Shown: positions 1 through 7,751, counted from the stretch's first letter. The stretch: DNA of 15,467 bases from Bacteroidota bacterium (GCA_017860375.1 JAGDMB010000017.1:1-15467); one strand, 5' to 3'. The notes: generated from the sequence alone by a model not told the origin. Translations and numbers: made by a program.

Positions 1-1011
1 CAGGCCTATAATCCCAGGCTTTCCCAATTGCTTGAACGCATGGCAGAAGATACGCGGGTTTGCCTTATAGGCGAACCCAGTGCCAATCTGAAGGCAGAAG
101 GAACGATCGAAAATCCGGAATTGCTGCTTGCCGTTCAGGAGAACAATCGCGATTTTGATCCCGATCTGTTGATCTATTTCGGTGGGCAGGTTGTGTCATC
201 CCGGCTGAAGCATTTTTTGCGCTGCGGTGCGGTGAAACACGGATGGTTTATTGACCCTGCCGGTCGTCATGTGGATACATTCAACCATCTGTCTTGTGTG
301 ATGCAGGCCGATCCGGTGCATTTTTTTGAGTGGTTGTCGCGGATTGAATGCGTAAAGGTCACGGAATACAGCCGGCATTGGCATGACCTGAAAGAACAGG
401 CGGATAAGGTTCTTCAGCATGCAGGAATGAAGATTGAATACAGTGACCTGGGCGTAATGCAACGGTTGACTGCATCTCTTCCCGAAAATGCCCTCCTATT
501 TGCAGGGAATTCAAGTATCATCCGGTATCTTGGATTTTTCAGTCCCCGGTGCAAAGAAATCTTTTCCAACAGAGGGACCTCCGGAATTGATGGCTGCCTT
601 TCGACAGCCACTGGTATTGCTCTTGCTACCCCTGATACTGTGATCGCACTTGTTGGTGACCAGAGTTTTGTTTACGATTCAAATGCCCTGTGGAACCGAT
701 CGCTACCCGATAACCTGAAAATAGTCGTCATCAATAATCAGGGCGGCGGCATTTTCGGTATGATGGAGGGTCCTTCTTCGTCACCCGCTTACAGATCCTT
801 TTTTGAAGCCCATCATCCGGCAGAGATCGCTAAGTTTTCGGAGGCTTTTAATGTTTCGTATTCTGCTTGCCGAAGTTACCGCGATTTTGATGATACTTTC
901 AAACCCTTCTTACAGCATAAAGGTCCTGCTGTTTTTGAGATATTTACTCCCCGTGAAGTAAATCCTGCAGTATTTCGTACCTTTGTGAGTCAACTTAAGA
1001 AACCGGTATGA
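1..1011 (+). CDS. menD: MenD, 2-succinyl-5-enolpyruvyl-6-hydroxy-3-cyclohexene-1-carboxylate synthase (C-terminal part)
   Basis: ThDP-dependent enzyme that joins isochorismate and 2-oxoglutarate in the second committed step of menaquinone synthesis; cytosolic. The open frame runs from base 1, so the 5' end lies outside the window; 336 residues are present of a family length near 550. Seen in the sequence, numbered from base 1: GNSS (169-172) at the place of the MenD GNS motif, NRGTSGIDG (190-198), and the ThDP/Mg signature beginning GD (219-220) and ending NN (245-246), followed by GGGIF. These lie in the C-terminal pyrophosphate-binding domain; the middle domain precedes them. The stop overlaps the menB start by 4 nt (ATGA), so the two are probably translationally coupled. 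No menH lies between menD and menB. The identification is firm; the truncation is only the window edge. Confidence 0.95.
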   Translation, partial: QAYNPRLSQLLERMAEDTRVCLIGEPSANLKAEGTIENPELLLAVQENNRDFDPDLLIYFGGQVVSSRLKHFLRCGAVKHGWFIDPAGRHVDTFNHLSCVMQADPVHFFEWLSRIECVKVTEYSRHWHDLKEQADKVLQHAGMKIEYSDLGVMQRLTASLPENALLFAGNSSIIRYLGFFSPRCKEIFSNRGTSGIDGCLSTATGIALATPDTVIALVGDQSFVYDSNALWNRSLPDNLKIVVINNQGGGIFGMMEGPSSSPAYRSFFEAHHPAEIAKFSEAFNVSYSACRSYRDFDDTFKPFLQHKGPAVFEIFTPREVNPAVFRTFVSQLKKPV

Positions 1012-1832
1012 GCCAGAGAATAAACTGGAAAAAAATTAAACCTTACGAAGACATCCTGTTTGACTTTTTTAAAGGGATAGCCCGGATCACCATTAACCGA
1101 CCGCGTTATCACAATGCCTTTACACCCGATACCGCAAGTGAGATTTCGGATGCCCTGGCATATTGCCGCCAGCAGGAAGAAATAGCGGTTGTTGTCCTTA
1201 CCGGAGCAGGCGATAAAGCCTTTTGTAGCGGAGGCGATCAGCATGCCAAAGGCATCGCAGGGTATATCGGGAAAGACGGCATACCTCGTCTGAATATCCT
1301 CGATGTACAAAGGCAGATACGGTCTTTGCCAAAGCCTGTAATAGCCATGGTGAATGGGTATGCCATCGGGGGTGGTCATGTCCTTCATATTGTCTGTGAC
1401 CTGACCATTGCCTCGGAAAACGCTGTTTTCGGTCAGACCGGTCCCAGAGTAGGCAGTTTTGATGCCGGATTCGGATCGTCTTACCTTGCACGCATCGTCG
1501 GACAAAAGAAGGCACGGGAAATTTGGTTTCTGTGCAGGCAATATACGGCTGCCGAAGCCTTGGAAATGGGACTGGTAAATGCGGTAGTACCGGCAGACCA
1601 ATTGGAAGAGGTGACGCTGGAGTGGTGCAGGAAGATCATGGAGCATAGCCCCCTGGCCTTGCGCATGATAAAGACGGGGCTGAATGCGGAACTTGATGGA
1701 CAGGCAGGTCTTCAGGAATTCGCCGGGAATGCTACCATGCTTTACTATATGACAGAAGAATCACAGGAAGGGAAAAAGGCTTTCCTGGAAAAGCGCAAAC
1801 CCGATTTTAAAAAATTCCCGAAGTTTCCCTGA
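1008..1832 (+). CDS. menB: MenB, 1,4-dihydroxy-2-naphthoyl-CoA synthase
   Basis: Crotonase-fold enzyme that cyclises o-succinylbenzoyl-CoA to 1,4-dihydroxy-2-naphthoyl-CoA (DHNA-CoA). The 274 residues are close to the usual length. Visible: the CoA/oxyanion segment SGGDQ (74-78), GGGH (121-124), GQTGPRVGSFDAGFG (142-156) and a conserved C-terminal block GNATMLYYMTEE. Q143, T144, G145 and W173 match the bicarbonate site of type I MenB (Gly156 region in E. coli); actinobacterial type II enzymes carry Asp in place of that Gly. This protein should therefore be bicarbonate-dependent, which is inference from motif alone. The ATG overlaps the menD stop by 4 nt. No Shine-Dalgarno is evident. The family call is very secure because the MenB-specific SFDAGFG block distinguishes it from general enoyl-CoA hydratases. 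Confidence 0.97.
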   Translation: MSQRINWKKIKPYEDILFDFFKGIARITINRPRYHNAFTPDTASEISDALAYCRQQEEIAVVVLTGAGDKAFCSGGDQHAKGIAGYIGKDGIPRLNILDVQRQIRSLPKPVIAMVNGYAIGGGHVLHIVCDLTIASENAVFGQTGPRVGSFDAGFGSSYLARIVGQKKAREIWFLCRQYTAAEALEMGLVNAVVPADQLEEVTLEWCRKIMEHSPLALRMIKTGLNAELDGQAGLQEFAGNATMLYYMTEESQEGKKAFLEKRKPDFKKFPKFP

Positions 1833-1846
1833 TTAAATTCCGGATT

Positions 1847-2752
1847 ATGAAGGAGAACATGGTTATATGGTTGCAGGCTTTCCGGCTACGGACCCTTCCC
1901 CTGGCCTTGTCCAGTACTTTGCTGGGGAGCTTTCTGGCGTATTCAAAAAACCATTTCCGCTTTTCCGTGTTTATCCTGGCCTCCCTGACCACGCTTTTTC
2001 TTCAGGTATTGTCCAACCTGGCCAATGATTACGGTGACGGATTAAAAGGGTCTGACAGCGGGGAAAGGCTCGGTCCTGAAAGGGTCACACAATCGGGGAA
2101 GGTATCGCTTAAAGGTATGCGCATTATGATCCTTATTTTTGTCCTGCTTTCCCTGGTAACCGGTTCTGCTCTTATTTTCAACGGGCTTAATCACTTTCCT
2201 TTCTACACCATCCTAGTTTTTTTCCTTGTCGGACTATCGGCCATAATTGCGGCGATCAAATATACGGTGGGCAGGAAACCCTATGGTTACATGGGCTTTG
2301 GTGATATGTTCGTTTTCCTGTATTTTGGTATCGTTGGCGTGTGCGGTACCTTTTATCTTCAAACCGGGTACCTTGATCCCTGGATTTTATTGCCTGCCTC
2401 TACCATCGGGATGTTCAGCATGGGGGTTTTAAACATAAACAACCTTCGCGATATCAAAAGCGACTCAGCCAACGGAAAGAAAACACTGGTGGTGCGACTG
2501 GGAGTGAAGACCGCAAAAATCTACCATGCCGTCCTGGTGCTGAGCGCCGTGCTGATGAGCATAGCCTATACCCTGGTGTTTTTCAGGTCACCGGTACAGT
2601 TGCTCTTTATGGTCACCCTGCCATTTCTGATGATCGATGTGCGCAATGTGATGCAAAATACCGTTCCTTTGGATCTGAACCGGGAACTGAAAAAATTGGC
2701 ACTGACCACATTTGCTTTTTCACTTACATTCGGCCTCGGGCTGGTACTTTAA
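1847..2752 (+). CDS. menA: MenA, 1,4-dihydroxy-2-naphthoate polyprenyltransferase
   Basis: Integral membrane UbiA-family prenyltransferase that attaches the polyprenyl tail to DHNA, giving demethylmenaquinone. The 301 residues contain about nine hydrophobic segments (roughly 15-35, 38-58, 91-111, 117-138, 148-170, 178-196, 225-246, 249-265, 283-301). Two Asp-rich Mg-pyrophosphate motifs are visible: NLANDYGDGLKGSD (57-70) and NNLRDIKSDSANGKK (198-212). It starts 14 nt after menB and ends 1 nt before the preferred menC start, consistent with one transcript. The start is ambiguous: ATG 1847 gives MKENM, while a second in-frame ATG at 1859 follows AAGGAG (1850-1855), the only Shine-Dalgarno-like sequence noted in the cluster, with a tight 3-nt spacer. 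The second start would give 297 residues and lose no motif. The sequence chiefly distinguishes MenA from other UbiA members by context and by the two motifs. Confidence 0.93.
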   Translation: MKENMVIWLQAFRLRTLPLALSSTLLGSFLAYSKNHFRFSVFILASLTTLFLQVLSNLANDYGDGLKGSDSGERLGPERVTQSGKVSLKGMRIMILIFVLLSLVTGSALIFNGLNHFPFYTILVFFLVGLSAIIAAIKYTVGRKPYGYMGFGDMFVFLYFGIVGVCGTFYLQTGYLDPWILLPASTIGMFSMGVLNINNLRDIKSDSANGKKTLVVRLGVKTAKIYHAVLVLSAVLMSIAYTLVFFRSPVQLLFMVTLPFLMIDVRNVMQNTVPLDLNRELKKLALTTFAFSLTFGLGLVL

Positions 2753-2753
2753 G

Positions 2754-3809
2754 ATGATCAGAGCCTCCTGCTGCAAAAGAAATATGACCTTCGTAAGACC
2801 TGCCGGAACTTCACGGGGGACCTTAACCCGGAAACCGTCATGGTTTATTTTTCTTACGGATGACGAATCTCCGGATACCGAAGGGATCGGGGAATGTTCA
2901 ATAATCCCCGGATTAAGCCGGGAAACAGAGGAGAAAGTAGACCGGAAAATTCATGAAGTATGCCGGACGATTAATCGCAAAGGAGACGTTCCTGTTTCTG
3001 GTCTGGCCGGTTATCCTTCCCTTGCCTTTGGTATCGAAACCGCTCTGACTGACTTGAAAACAGGCGGAAAGAAGATTTTATTTCCCTCTTCCTTTACCGG
3101 AGGCAGGTCCTTTATCCGCATAAACGGTCTGATCTGGATGGGTCCCATGGACTATTTAGTAAAGCAGGTGGAAGAAAAACTGAATCAGGGCTTCGGCTGC
3201 CTAAAATTTAAGATTGGATCCCTCCGTCCGGAAGAAGATCTTCATTTAATAGAATGGGTCAGAAACCGTTTCCCTGCAAAGGAACTTGAAATTCGCGTGG
3301 ATGCCAACGGAGCGTTTTCTTTTGATGCAGCCCAGGAAATAATGAAGAAGCTGGCGGATCTTGAAGTACATTCTATTGAACAACCCATAAGACCGGACTT
3401 GTGGGAGGAAATGGCCCGTTTGTGCATGAACTCCCCGATTCCCGTTGCTCTTGATGAGGAATTGCTGGGAAGGTACGACCCGGAGGAAAAGAAGCGGCTT
3501 GTTACACGCATTCATCCGCAATTTCTGGTTCTGAAGCCCGGACTTTTAGGCGGCTTTCAGCAGGCTTTGGAATATATTGCCCTCGCAAAGCATGAAAATA
3601 TCGGATGGTGGATCACATCAGCCCTGGAATCAAACATCGGATTGAACGCCATTGCTCAATGGACTTTTACTTTTGGCAGTCAAATGGCCCAGGGACTGGG
3701 TACCGGAAAGCTTTACCGGCAAAATATTTCGTGCCCCCTCGCCCTCGAAACTGATAAATTGATTTTCCGGCCGGGGGAGGAGTGGAATCTATCCTTTATT
3801 AAATCCTAA
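2754..3809 (+). CDS. menC: MenC, o-succinylbenzoate synthase
   Basis: Enolase-superfamily dehydratase converting SHCHC (2-succinyl-6-hydroxy-2,4-cyclohexadiene-1-carboxylate) to o-succinylbenzoate. With the start at ATG 2754 the protein has 351 residues. That start puts the conserved PAGTSRG segment at 16-22 and sits 1 nt after the menA stop; an upstream in-frame start at 2712 would overlap menA and only adds 14 unlikely residues. Catalytic features follow the family order: KFK (K151, K153), metal ligands D183 (RVDANG), E209 (IEQPI) and D234 (ALDEE), and the second catalytic lysine K261 (LKPGLLGG). The C-terminal TSALESNIG (288-296) is also typical. OSBS activity cannot be separated from N-acylamino-acid racemase by motifs alone, but the position between menA and menE settles the role. 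Confidence 0.95.
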   Translation: MIRASCCKRNMTFVRPAGTSRGTLTRKPSWFIFLTDDESPDTEGIGECSIIPGLSRETEEKVDRKIHEVCRTINRKGDVPVSGLAGYPSLAFGIETALTDLKTGGKKILFPSSFTGGRSFIRINGLIWMGPMDYLVKQVEEKLNQGFGCLKFKIGSLRPEEDLHLIEWVRNRFPAKELEIRVDANGAFSFDAAQEIMKKLADLEVHSIEQPIRPDLWEEMARLCMNSPIPVALDEELLGRYDPEEKKRLVTRIHPQFLVLKPGLLGGFQQALEYIALAKHENIGWWITSALESNIGLNAIAQWTFTFGSQMAQGLGTGKLYRQNISCPLALETDKLIFRPGEEWNLSFIKS

Positions 3810-3811
3810 GC

Positions 3812-4903
3812 ATGGAATCTATGTTGCCTGGCATAGGCATAAACGGAAAATTCATTCCTGCAGGAGAATTGCCATTCTTCTGCAGGCAACAGGTAAACAA
3901 AGGCAGCCTTTCCCCTTGGGAAATAAAAATCCTTCAGTTTATCCTGCGCTTTCTTGATCCTTCTGATTCTATTGTGCAGGAAAGCAGCGGAACCACCGGA
4001 ATACCAAAGGAAATTAATCTTTCCAAGGATTCCATGATCCGGTCGGCCCTGCAAACGATAAAAAAATTCAGGCTGGGCAAGGGCCATACCGCACTGCTGT
4101 GCCTTTCCACCGACTATATTGCCGGTAAAATGATGATTGTCAGAGCATTGGTTTCCGGAATGGATCTGATTTGGATCGAACCCTCAGCATGTCCTGCAGT
4201 TTCAGGTAAAAAAATCGTTGATTTATGTGCCATGGTGCCGTTGCAGGTTTACAACCTGATCGGGAAGGGAAGCGCTATTTCCGGCATTAAAAATCTGCTG
4301 ATCGGAGGTTCGGAAATCTCACCTGAACTGGAAAGCCAATTAAGAAAAGTTCCTTCGCGCATCTATGAAACATTTGGTATGGCAGAGACCTGTTCGCACA
4401 TTGCACTCCGAAGGATAAACGGCTTGAGAACCACGCCGTGGTTCAGTACAATGCCGGGAGTTAAAATATCGGCTGATGCGCGCAGCTGCCTGGTGATCGA
4501 AGCTCCCTTTCTGCCGGATAAGGTGATTACCAATGATGCAGTGGACATCTTGGGGAACAACCGCTTTCTCTGGAAAGGCAGAATCGATAACCTGATCAAC
4601 AGCGGGGGGATAAAAATCAACCCGGAATACCTCGAAAAAAGAATCGTCGAAATATGGGGATATGAATCATACGTCGTTGGAATTCCCGATAAAAAACTGG
4701 GGCAAAAGCTTGTAATGGTGACCACTCATCCCTGCTCATCCGGTGAGAAGGCAGCGATATTGGATGCCTTGCGGGATGCATTACCCCCCTACCATCTTCC
4801 GGCGGAAATCATGGTTCTTCATTCGTTTCCCCGGAACAGGTCACTAAAAATCGACAGGGCCAGGCTCCAGGAAGAAACGGTTAAAAGAGCAATGAAGTCA
4901 TAG
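3812..4903 (+). CDS. menE: MenE, o-succinylbenzoate-CoA ligase (short form)
   Basis: Adenylate-forming (ANL superfamily) ligase that activates o-succinylbenzoate with ATP and CoA to supply MenB. At 363 residues it is clearly shorter than the 450-490 residues of E. coli or Bacillus MenE; the missing part is N-terminal, since the P-loop SSGTTGIPK already occurs at 58-66. The other core motifs are intact: YETFGMAET (185-193), GRIDNLINSGGIKI (256-269) and the late lysine K346 (SLKIDR). No frameshift is seen, so the short form appears to be a natural compact variant. The start is ATG 3812, 2 nt after the menC stop. It is the last gene of the men operon; no convincing hairpin terminator follows, and a new promoter begins about 40 nt downstream. 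Confidence 0.93.
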   Translation: MESMLPGIGINGKFIPAGELPFFCRQQVNKGSLSPWEIKILQFILRFLDPSDSIVQESSGTTGIPKEINLSKDSMIRSALQTIKKFRLGKGHTALLCLSTDYIAGKMMIVRALVSGMDLIWIEPSACPAVSGKKIVDLCAMVPLQVYNLIGKGSAISGIKNLLIGGSEISPELESQLRKVPSRIYETFGMAETCSHIALRRINGLRTTPWFSTMPGVKISADARSCLVIEAPFLPDKVITNDAVDILGNNRFLWKGRIDNLINSGGIKINPEYLEKRIVEIWGYESYVVGIPDKKLGQKLVMVTTHPCSSGEKAAILDALRDALPPYHLPAEIMVLHSFPRNRSLKIDRARLQEETVKRAMKS

Positions 4904-4941
4904 GAACCAAAGTATCTGGCCATAAAACTAATCCGTATTTT

Positions 4942-4971
4942 TTTGTTATATGAAAATAAATTGTATTTTTG
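4942..4971 (+). promoter_or_regulatory. Bacteroidota-type promoter of the rplM operon
   Basis: TTTG at 4942-4945 and TATTTTTG at 4964-4971 match the Bacteroidota -33 TTTG and -7 TAnnTTTG consensus, separated by 18 nt. The implied transcription start is near 4976-4979, leaving a 5' UTR of about 58 nt before the rplM GTG. A ribosomal protein operon starts here, so a strong promoter is expected. Confidence 0.85.
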
Positions 4972-5035
4972 CACTCCGCTTTTTTATGGGTGGATGTCAA
5001 AGTCGCTGATTACAAATTAAAAAGATCAAACTATC

Positions 5036-5488
5036 GTGGATACGCTTAGTTATAAAACAATTTCGGCCAACAAAGCCACGGCAAACAAGGAGTGGTTTGT
5101 AGCAGATGCTACCAATCAGGTATTGGGAAGGTTTTCATCACAGGTTGCCAGTGTATTGCGGGGTAAACATAAAACCAATTTTACACCGCATGCGGATTGT
5201 GGGGATAATGTAATTGTCATTAATGCTGACAAAATACGTCTTACCGGCAATAAATGGGAAGATAAAGAATATGTTACGCATTCCGGTTATCCAGGCGGCC
5301 AGAAAATAAGGTCACCGAGGCAAATAGCGACAAGGAATCCTGCTCGACTTCTTGAAATGGCGATAAAAAAGATGTTGCCGCGGAATCGCCTGGGGAATGC
5401 TATTTTTAACAACCTGCACGTATATGTCGGATCCGAGCATCCGCATGAAGCACAACAACCGAAAGAACTTAAAATAAATACCAAATAA
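5036..5488 (+). CDS. rplM: Large-subunit ribosomal protein L13 (uL13)
   Basis: Ribosomal protein L13 that binds 23S rRNA early in 50S assembly. The 150 residues are close to Bacteroidota homologues. The N-terminus MDTLSYKTISANKAT (1-15) is the characteristic Bacteroidota form, which fixes the start at GTG 5036 rather than at a later ATG. Other landmarks are LGRFSSQVASVLRGK (30-44), DCGDNVIVINADK (54-66), YPGGQK (85-90) and the L13 signature region from IKKMLPRNRLG (110-120) to HVYVGSEHPHEAQQP (128-142). It is followed 5 nt later by rpsI, the standard bacterial pairing. The GTG start is the only non-ATG start adopted in the window. Confidence 0.97.
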   Translation: MDTLSYKTISANKATANKEWFVADATNQVLGRFSSQVASVLRGKHKTNFTPHADCGDNVIVINADKIRLTGNKWEDKEYVTHSGYPGGQKIRSPRQIATRNPARLLEMAIKKMLPRNRLGNAIFNNLHVYVGSEHPHEAQQPKELKINTK

Positions 5489-5493
5489 CCATT

Positions 5494-5880
5494 ATGGAAA
5501 CTGTTAACGCAATCGGACGCCGGAAAAGCGCCATTGCACGGATTTATGTCAATGAAGGAAAGGGAAAGATAACCGTTAATGACAGGGCTTTTGAAGAATA
5601 TTTTCCCCTGCAGCAGACACAGAATATCATTCAGCAACCCCTTAACCTGGTAGAAGCCAGCAATAAATATGATATTGTCGTTAACCTGAAAGGTGGCGGT
5701 ACGACAGGACAGGCAGAAGCTCTCAGGCTTGCTCTTGCAAGGGCTATGGTAAAAATAAATCCCGAAAGCAAGGAAGCGCTTAAAGCCGTTAAGCTCATGA
5801 CCAGGGATCCGCGTGAAGTGGAACGCAAAAAGCCCGGTCAGCCCGGTGCCCGTAAAAGATTCCAGTTCAGCAAACGTTAA
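5494..5880 (+). CDS. rpsI: Small-subunit ribosomal protein S9 (uS9)
   Basis: Ribosomal protein S9 of the 30S head. The 128 residues are typical. AIGRRKSAIARIYV (6-19), the signature GGGTTGQAEALR (67-78) and RKKPGQPGARKRFQFSKR (111-128) are all present. The basic C-terminal tail ending SKR, which reaches toward the P-site tRNA, is complete. It lies 5 nt after rplM and is almost certainly co-transcribed with it. Its stop codon abuts the possible rpsB leader stem. Confidence 0.98.
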   Translation: METVNAIGRRKSAIARIYVNEGKGKITVNDRAFEEYFPLQQTQNIIQQPLNLVEASNKYDIVVNLKGGGTTGQAEALRLALARAMVKINPESKEALKAVKLMTRDPREVERKKPGQPGARKRFQFSKR

Positions 5881-5968
5881 GCCAGTTTAACCCTTTGTTT
5901 AGTATCTAAATTGGTAAGACTCATTCCTGCAAGGACTGGCTACTTATCAATTGTTTTTAATAGGAATG
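5881..5968 (+). promoter_or_regulatory. Possible structured, pseudoknotted leader of rpsB
   Basis: The rpsI-rpsB gap holds three pairings. P1 pairs 5881-5886 (GCCAGT) with 5935-5940 (ACTGGC), extendable by A5880-T5941 and two G-T wobbles. Inside its loop is a hairpin, TTTAG 5898-5902 with CTAAA 5906-5910. P2 pairs 5922-5928 (CATTCCT) with 5962-5968 (AGGAATG). The P2 5' arm lies within the P1 loop and its 3' arm lies outside, so P1 and P2 would form a pseudoknot ending 15 nt before the rpsB ATG. S2 is known to autoregulate rpsB-tsf in E. coli through a structured leader, but no similarity to that RNA is claimed. Conservation is untested, and 6-7 bp stems can arise by chance. Confidence 0.4.
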
Positions 5969-5983
5969 TAAACAAAAACGAGT

Positions 5984-6871
5984 ATGTCAAAAACTACAGT
6001 ACAGGAATTATTGGATGCAGGTGTACATTTCGGACACCTGAGAAGAAAATGGAATCCCAGTATGGCTCCTTATATATTTATGGAGAAAGACGGAATCCAT
6101 ATCATCGATCTTCAAAAAACGCTGGTCAAACTTGATGAGGCAGCTCTCGCCGTAAAGCAAATTGCCAAATCGGGCCGCAAAATTCTTTTTGTAGCTACCA
6201 AAAAGCAGGCCAAGGATATTGTGGCAGAGCGTGTAAAAGAAGTCGGCATGCCTTATGTTACGGAACGCTGGCCGGGTGGAATGCTGACCAATTTCCCAAC
6301 CATACGGAAGGCAGTGAAAAAAATGACCTCCATTGATAAAATGGCTACTGACGGGACATTTGATAACCTTTCGAAACGGGAAAAGCTGCAGATTTCTCGT
6401 CAGCGTGCAAAACTTGAAAAAAACCTCGGGAGTATAGCAGACCTGACCCGTTTGCCGGCTGCCATGTTCATTGTGGACATAACCAAGGAACACATTGCCC
6501 TGCGTGAAGCCCGACGACTTAACATCCCTATTTTTGCCATGGTAGATACCAATTCGGATCCCAAACTGGTCGATTTTCCGATCCCTGCCAATGATGATGC
6601 ATCCAAATCCATTTTGTTAATTGTTGATGTGATTGCAGGGGCTATCCAGGAAGGGCTGGAAGAACGAAAAGTGGAACGCGAAAAGGAAATGGCCGTACCC
6701 GAAAAGAAAGGAAAGAAAGAACCTGGAGAGGAAGAACCGGAGGAGGAAGAAGTTGACAATGTTGAATCAAAGACGAAATCACTGGCCGGTAAGAAGCCCA
6801 TTCCCATGAAATCAGCGGCAAAAAAAGTCGCTAAAATTGAAATCGAACTTGACGAAGAGGAAGTCGAATAA
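5984..6871 (+). CDS. rpsB: Small-subunit ribosomal protein S2 (uS2) with charged C-terminal extension
   Basis: Ribosomal protein S2 of the 30S subunit. The core (about 1-228) is standard: ELLDAGVHFGHLRRKWNPSM (8-27), IIDLQKT (40-46), ERWPGGMLTNFPTI (94-107), LPAAMFIVD (157-165), and IPIFAMVDTNSDP (181-193) followed by IPANDDASKSI (200-210). Residues 231-295 form a low-complexity, alternately basic and acidic tail (lysine-rich near 240-246, a Glu run at 249-256, acidic end at 289-295) that raises the length to 295 compared with about 240 in E. coli; it is likely disordered. The start is ATG 5984, which places the TVQELLDAG motif correctly. tsf follows 21 nt downstream, the usual S2/EF-Ts pair. 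Regulation may involve the upstream leader structure. Confidence 0.97.
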   Translation: MSKTTVQELLDAGVHFGHLRRKWNPSMAPYIFMEKDGIHIIDLQKTLVKLDEAALAVKQIAKSGRKILFVATKKQAKDIVAERVKEVGMPYVTERWPGGMLTNFPTIRKAVKKMTSIDKMATDGTFDNLSKREKLQISRQRAKLEKNLGSIADLTRLPAAMFIVDITKEHIALREARRLNIPIFAMVDTNSDPKLVDFPIPANDDASKSILLIVDVIAGAIQEGLEERKVEREKEMAVPEKKGKKEPGEEEPEEEEVDNVESKTKSLAGKKPIPMKSAAKKVAKIEIELDEEEVE

Positions 6872-6892
6872 TAATTTTTGAAACACCAAACT

Positions 6893-7726
6893 ATGGCAAT
6901 AACTGCAGCTGATGTCAGCAAACTCAGGAAAATGACCGGGGCCGGTATGATGGATTGTAAAAATGCCCTGGAAGAAGTGAATGGCGATTTCGAAAAGGCC
7001 ATTGAGATCATTCGGAAAAGAGGTAAACTGGTGGCCAGTAAACGTGCCGACCGGGATGCCACGGAAGGTGTTGTGCTGGCCAAGGCAAATGCAGAAGGCA
7101 AACGGGGGGCTATGATCGTTCTTAATTGTGAAACGGATTTTGTGGCAAAAAATGCAGATTTTGTAAAGTTCGCCCAATCCATACTTGACCTTGCCCTGGA
7201 GAAAAATCCGTCTGACCTGGATTCCCTGAAGCAATTGACATTGGAAGGCCGCAAAGTGGGTGATCAGGTTTTGGAACAGGTTGGCATTATCGGTGAAAAA
7301 ATCGATTTATCGTATTACAATAAAATCGAAGCTTCTCAGGTTGTTGCATACATCCATCCGGGAAATATGCTGGCCACATTGGTCGGTTTAAATAAGACCG
7401 CCGGGCTTCAGGTGGGGAAGGATGTTGCCATGCAGGTAGCTGCCATGAGCCCGGTTGCTGTCGATAAGAATTCTGTTCCCGCTGCAACGGTTGCCAAAGA
7501 GAAAGAGATCGCATTGGAGCAAACCAAAAATGATCCGAAAAATCAAGGTAAACCCGCTGCCATACTGGAAAAAATTGCAGAAGGTAAACTTGAGAAATTC
7601 TTTAAGGAAGGTACCCTGTTAAACCAGGAGTTCACAAAAGATAGTTCAAAGACCATACGGCAATACCTTCAATCAGTTGACAAGGACCTTACCGTTACCG
7701 GATTTTTGAGGTATTCATTGAAATAA
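6893..7726 (+). CDS. tsf: Elongation factor Ts
   Basis: Guanine-nucleotide exchange factor that regenerates EF-Tu-GTP. ATG 6893 is chosen because the product begins MAITAADV, as EF-Ts proteins normally do; a TTG at 6878 would only add five untypical residues. The protein has 277 residues. The N-terminal UBA-like module carries TGAGMMDCKNAL (15-26). The EF-Tu-contacting motif CETDFVAKN is at 79-87, with TDFV at 81-84. The second subdomain has YIHPGNMLATLVGL (153-166), and the C-terminal region has KNDPKNQGKPAAILEKIAEG (212-231). It is the last gene of the ribosomal operon, and a strong terminator begins 25 nt after its stop. Confidence 0.97.
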   Translation: MAITAADVSKLRKMTGAGMMDCKNALEEVNGDFEKAIEIIRKRGKLVASKRADRDATEGVVLAKANAEGKRGAMIVLNCETDFVAKNADFVKFAQSILDLALEKNPSDLDSLKQLTLEGRKVGDQVLEQVGIIGEKIDLSYYNKIEASQVVAYIHPGNMLATLVGLNKTAGLQVGKDVAMQVAAMSPVAVDKNSVPAATVAKEKEIALEQTKNDPKNQGKPAAILEKIAEGKLEKFFKEGTLLNQEFTKDSSKTIRQYLQSVDKDLTVTGFLRYSLK

Positions 7727-7751
7727 CCGGATAGTTTATTTTACCAGTAGC

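Noticed and set aside
990..1646. 218-codon minus-strand open frame over menB
   Set aside because: Shadow of menB, whose protein motifs are unambiguous; no recognisable domain on the other strand.
4978..5035. Autoregulatory leader for L13 in the rplM 5' UTR
   Set aside because: No inverted repeat or recognisable leader structure could be seen by eye in the roughly 58 nt.
6878..6895. TTG at 6878 as tsf start
   Set aside because: The EF-Ts N-terminus MAITAADV begins at the ATG 6893; the extra five residues are not family-like.
6400..7254. 284-codon minus-strand open frame across rpsB and tsf, rich in Ser
   Set aside because: It is antisense to two certain genes. The Ser-rich stretch is only the complement of the Glu/Lys-rich S2 tail, and no family is recognisable.
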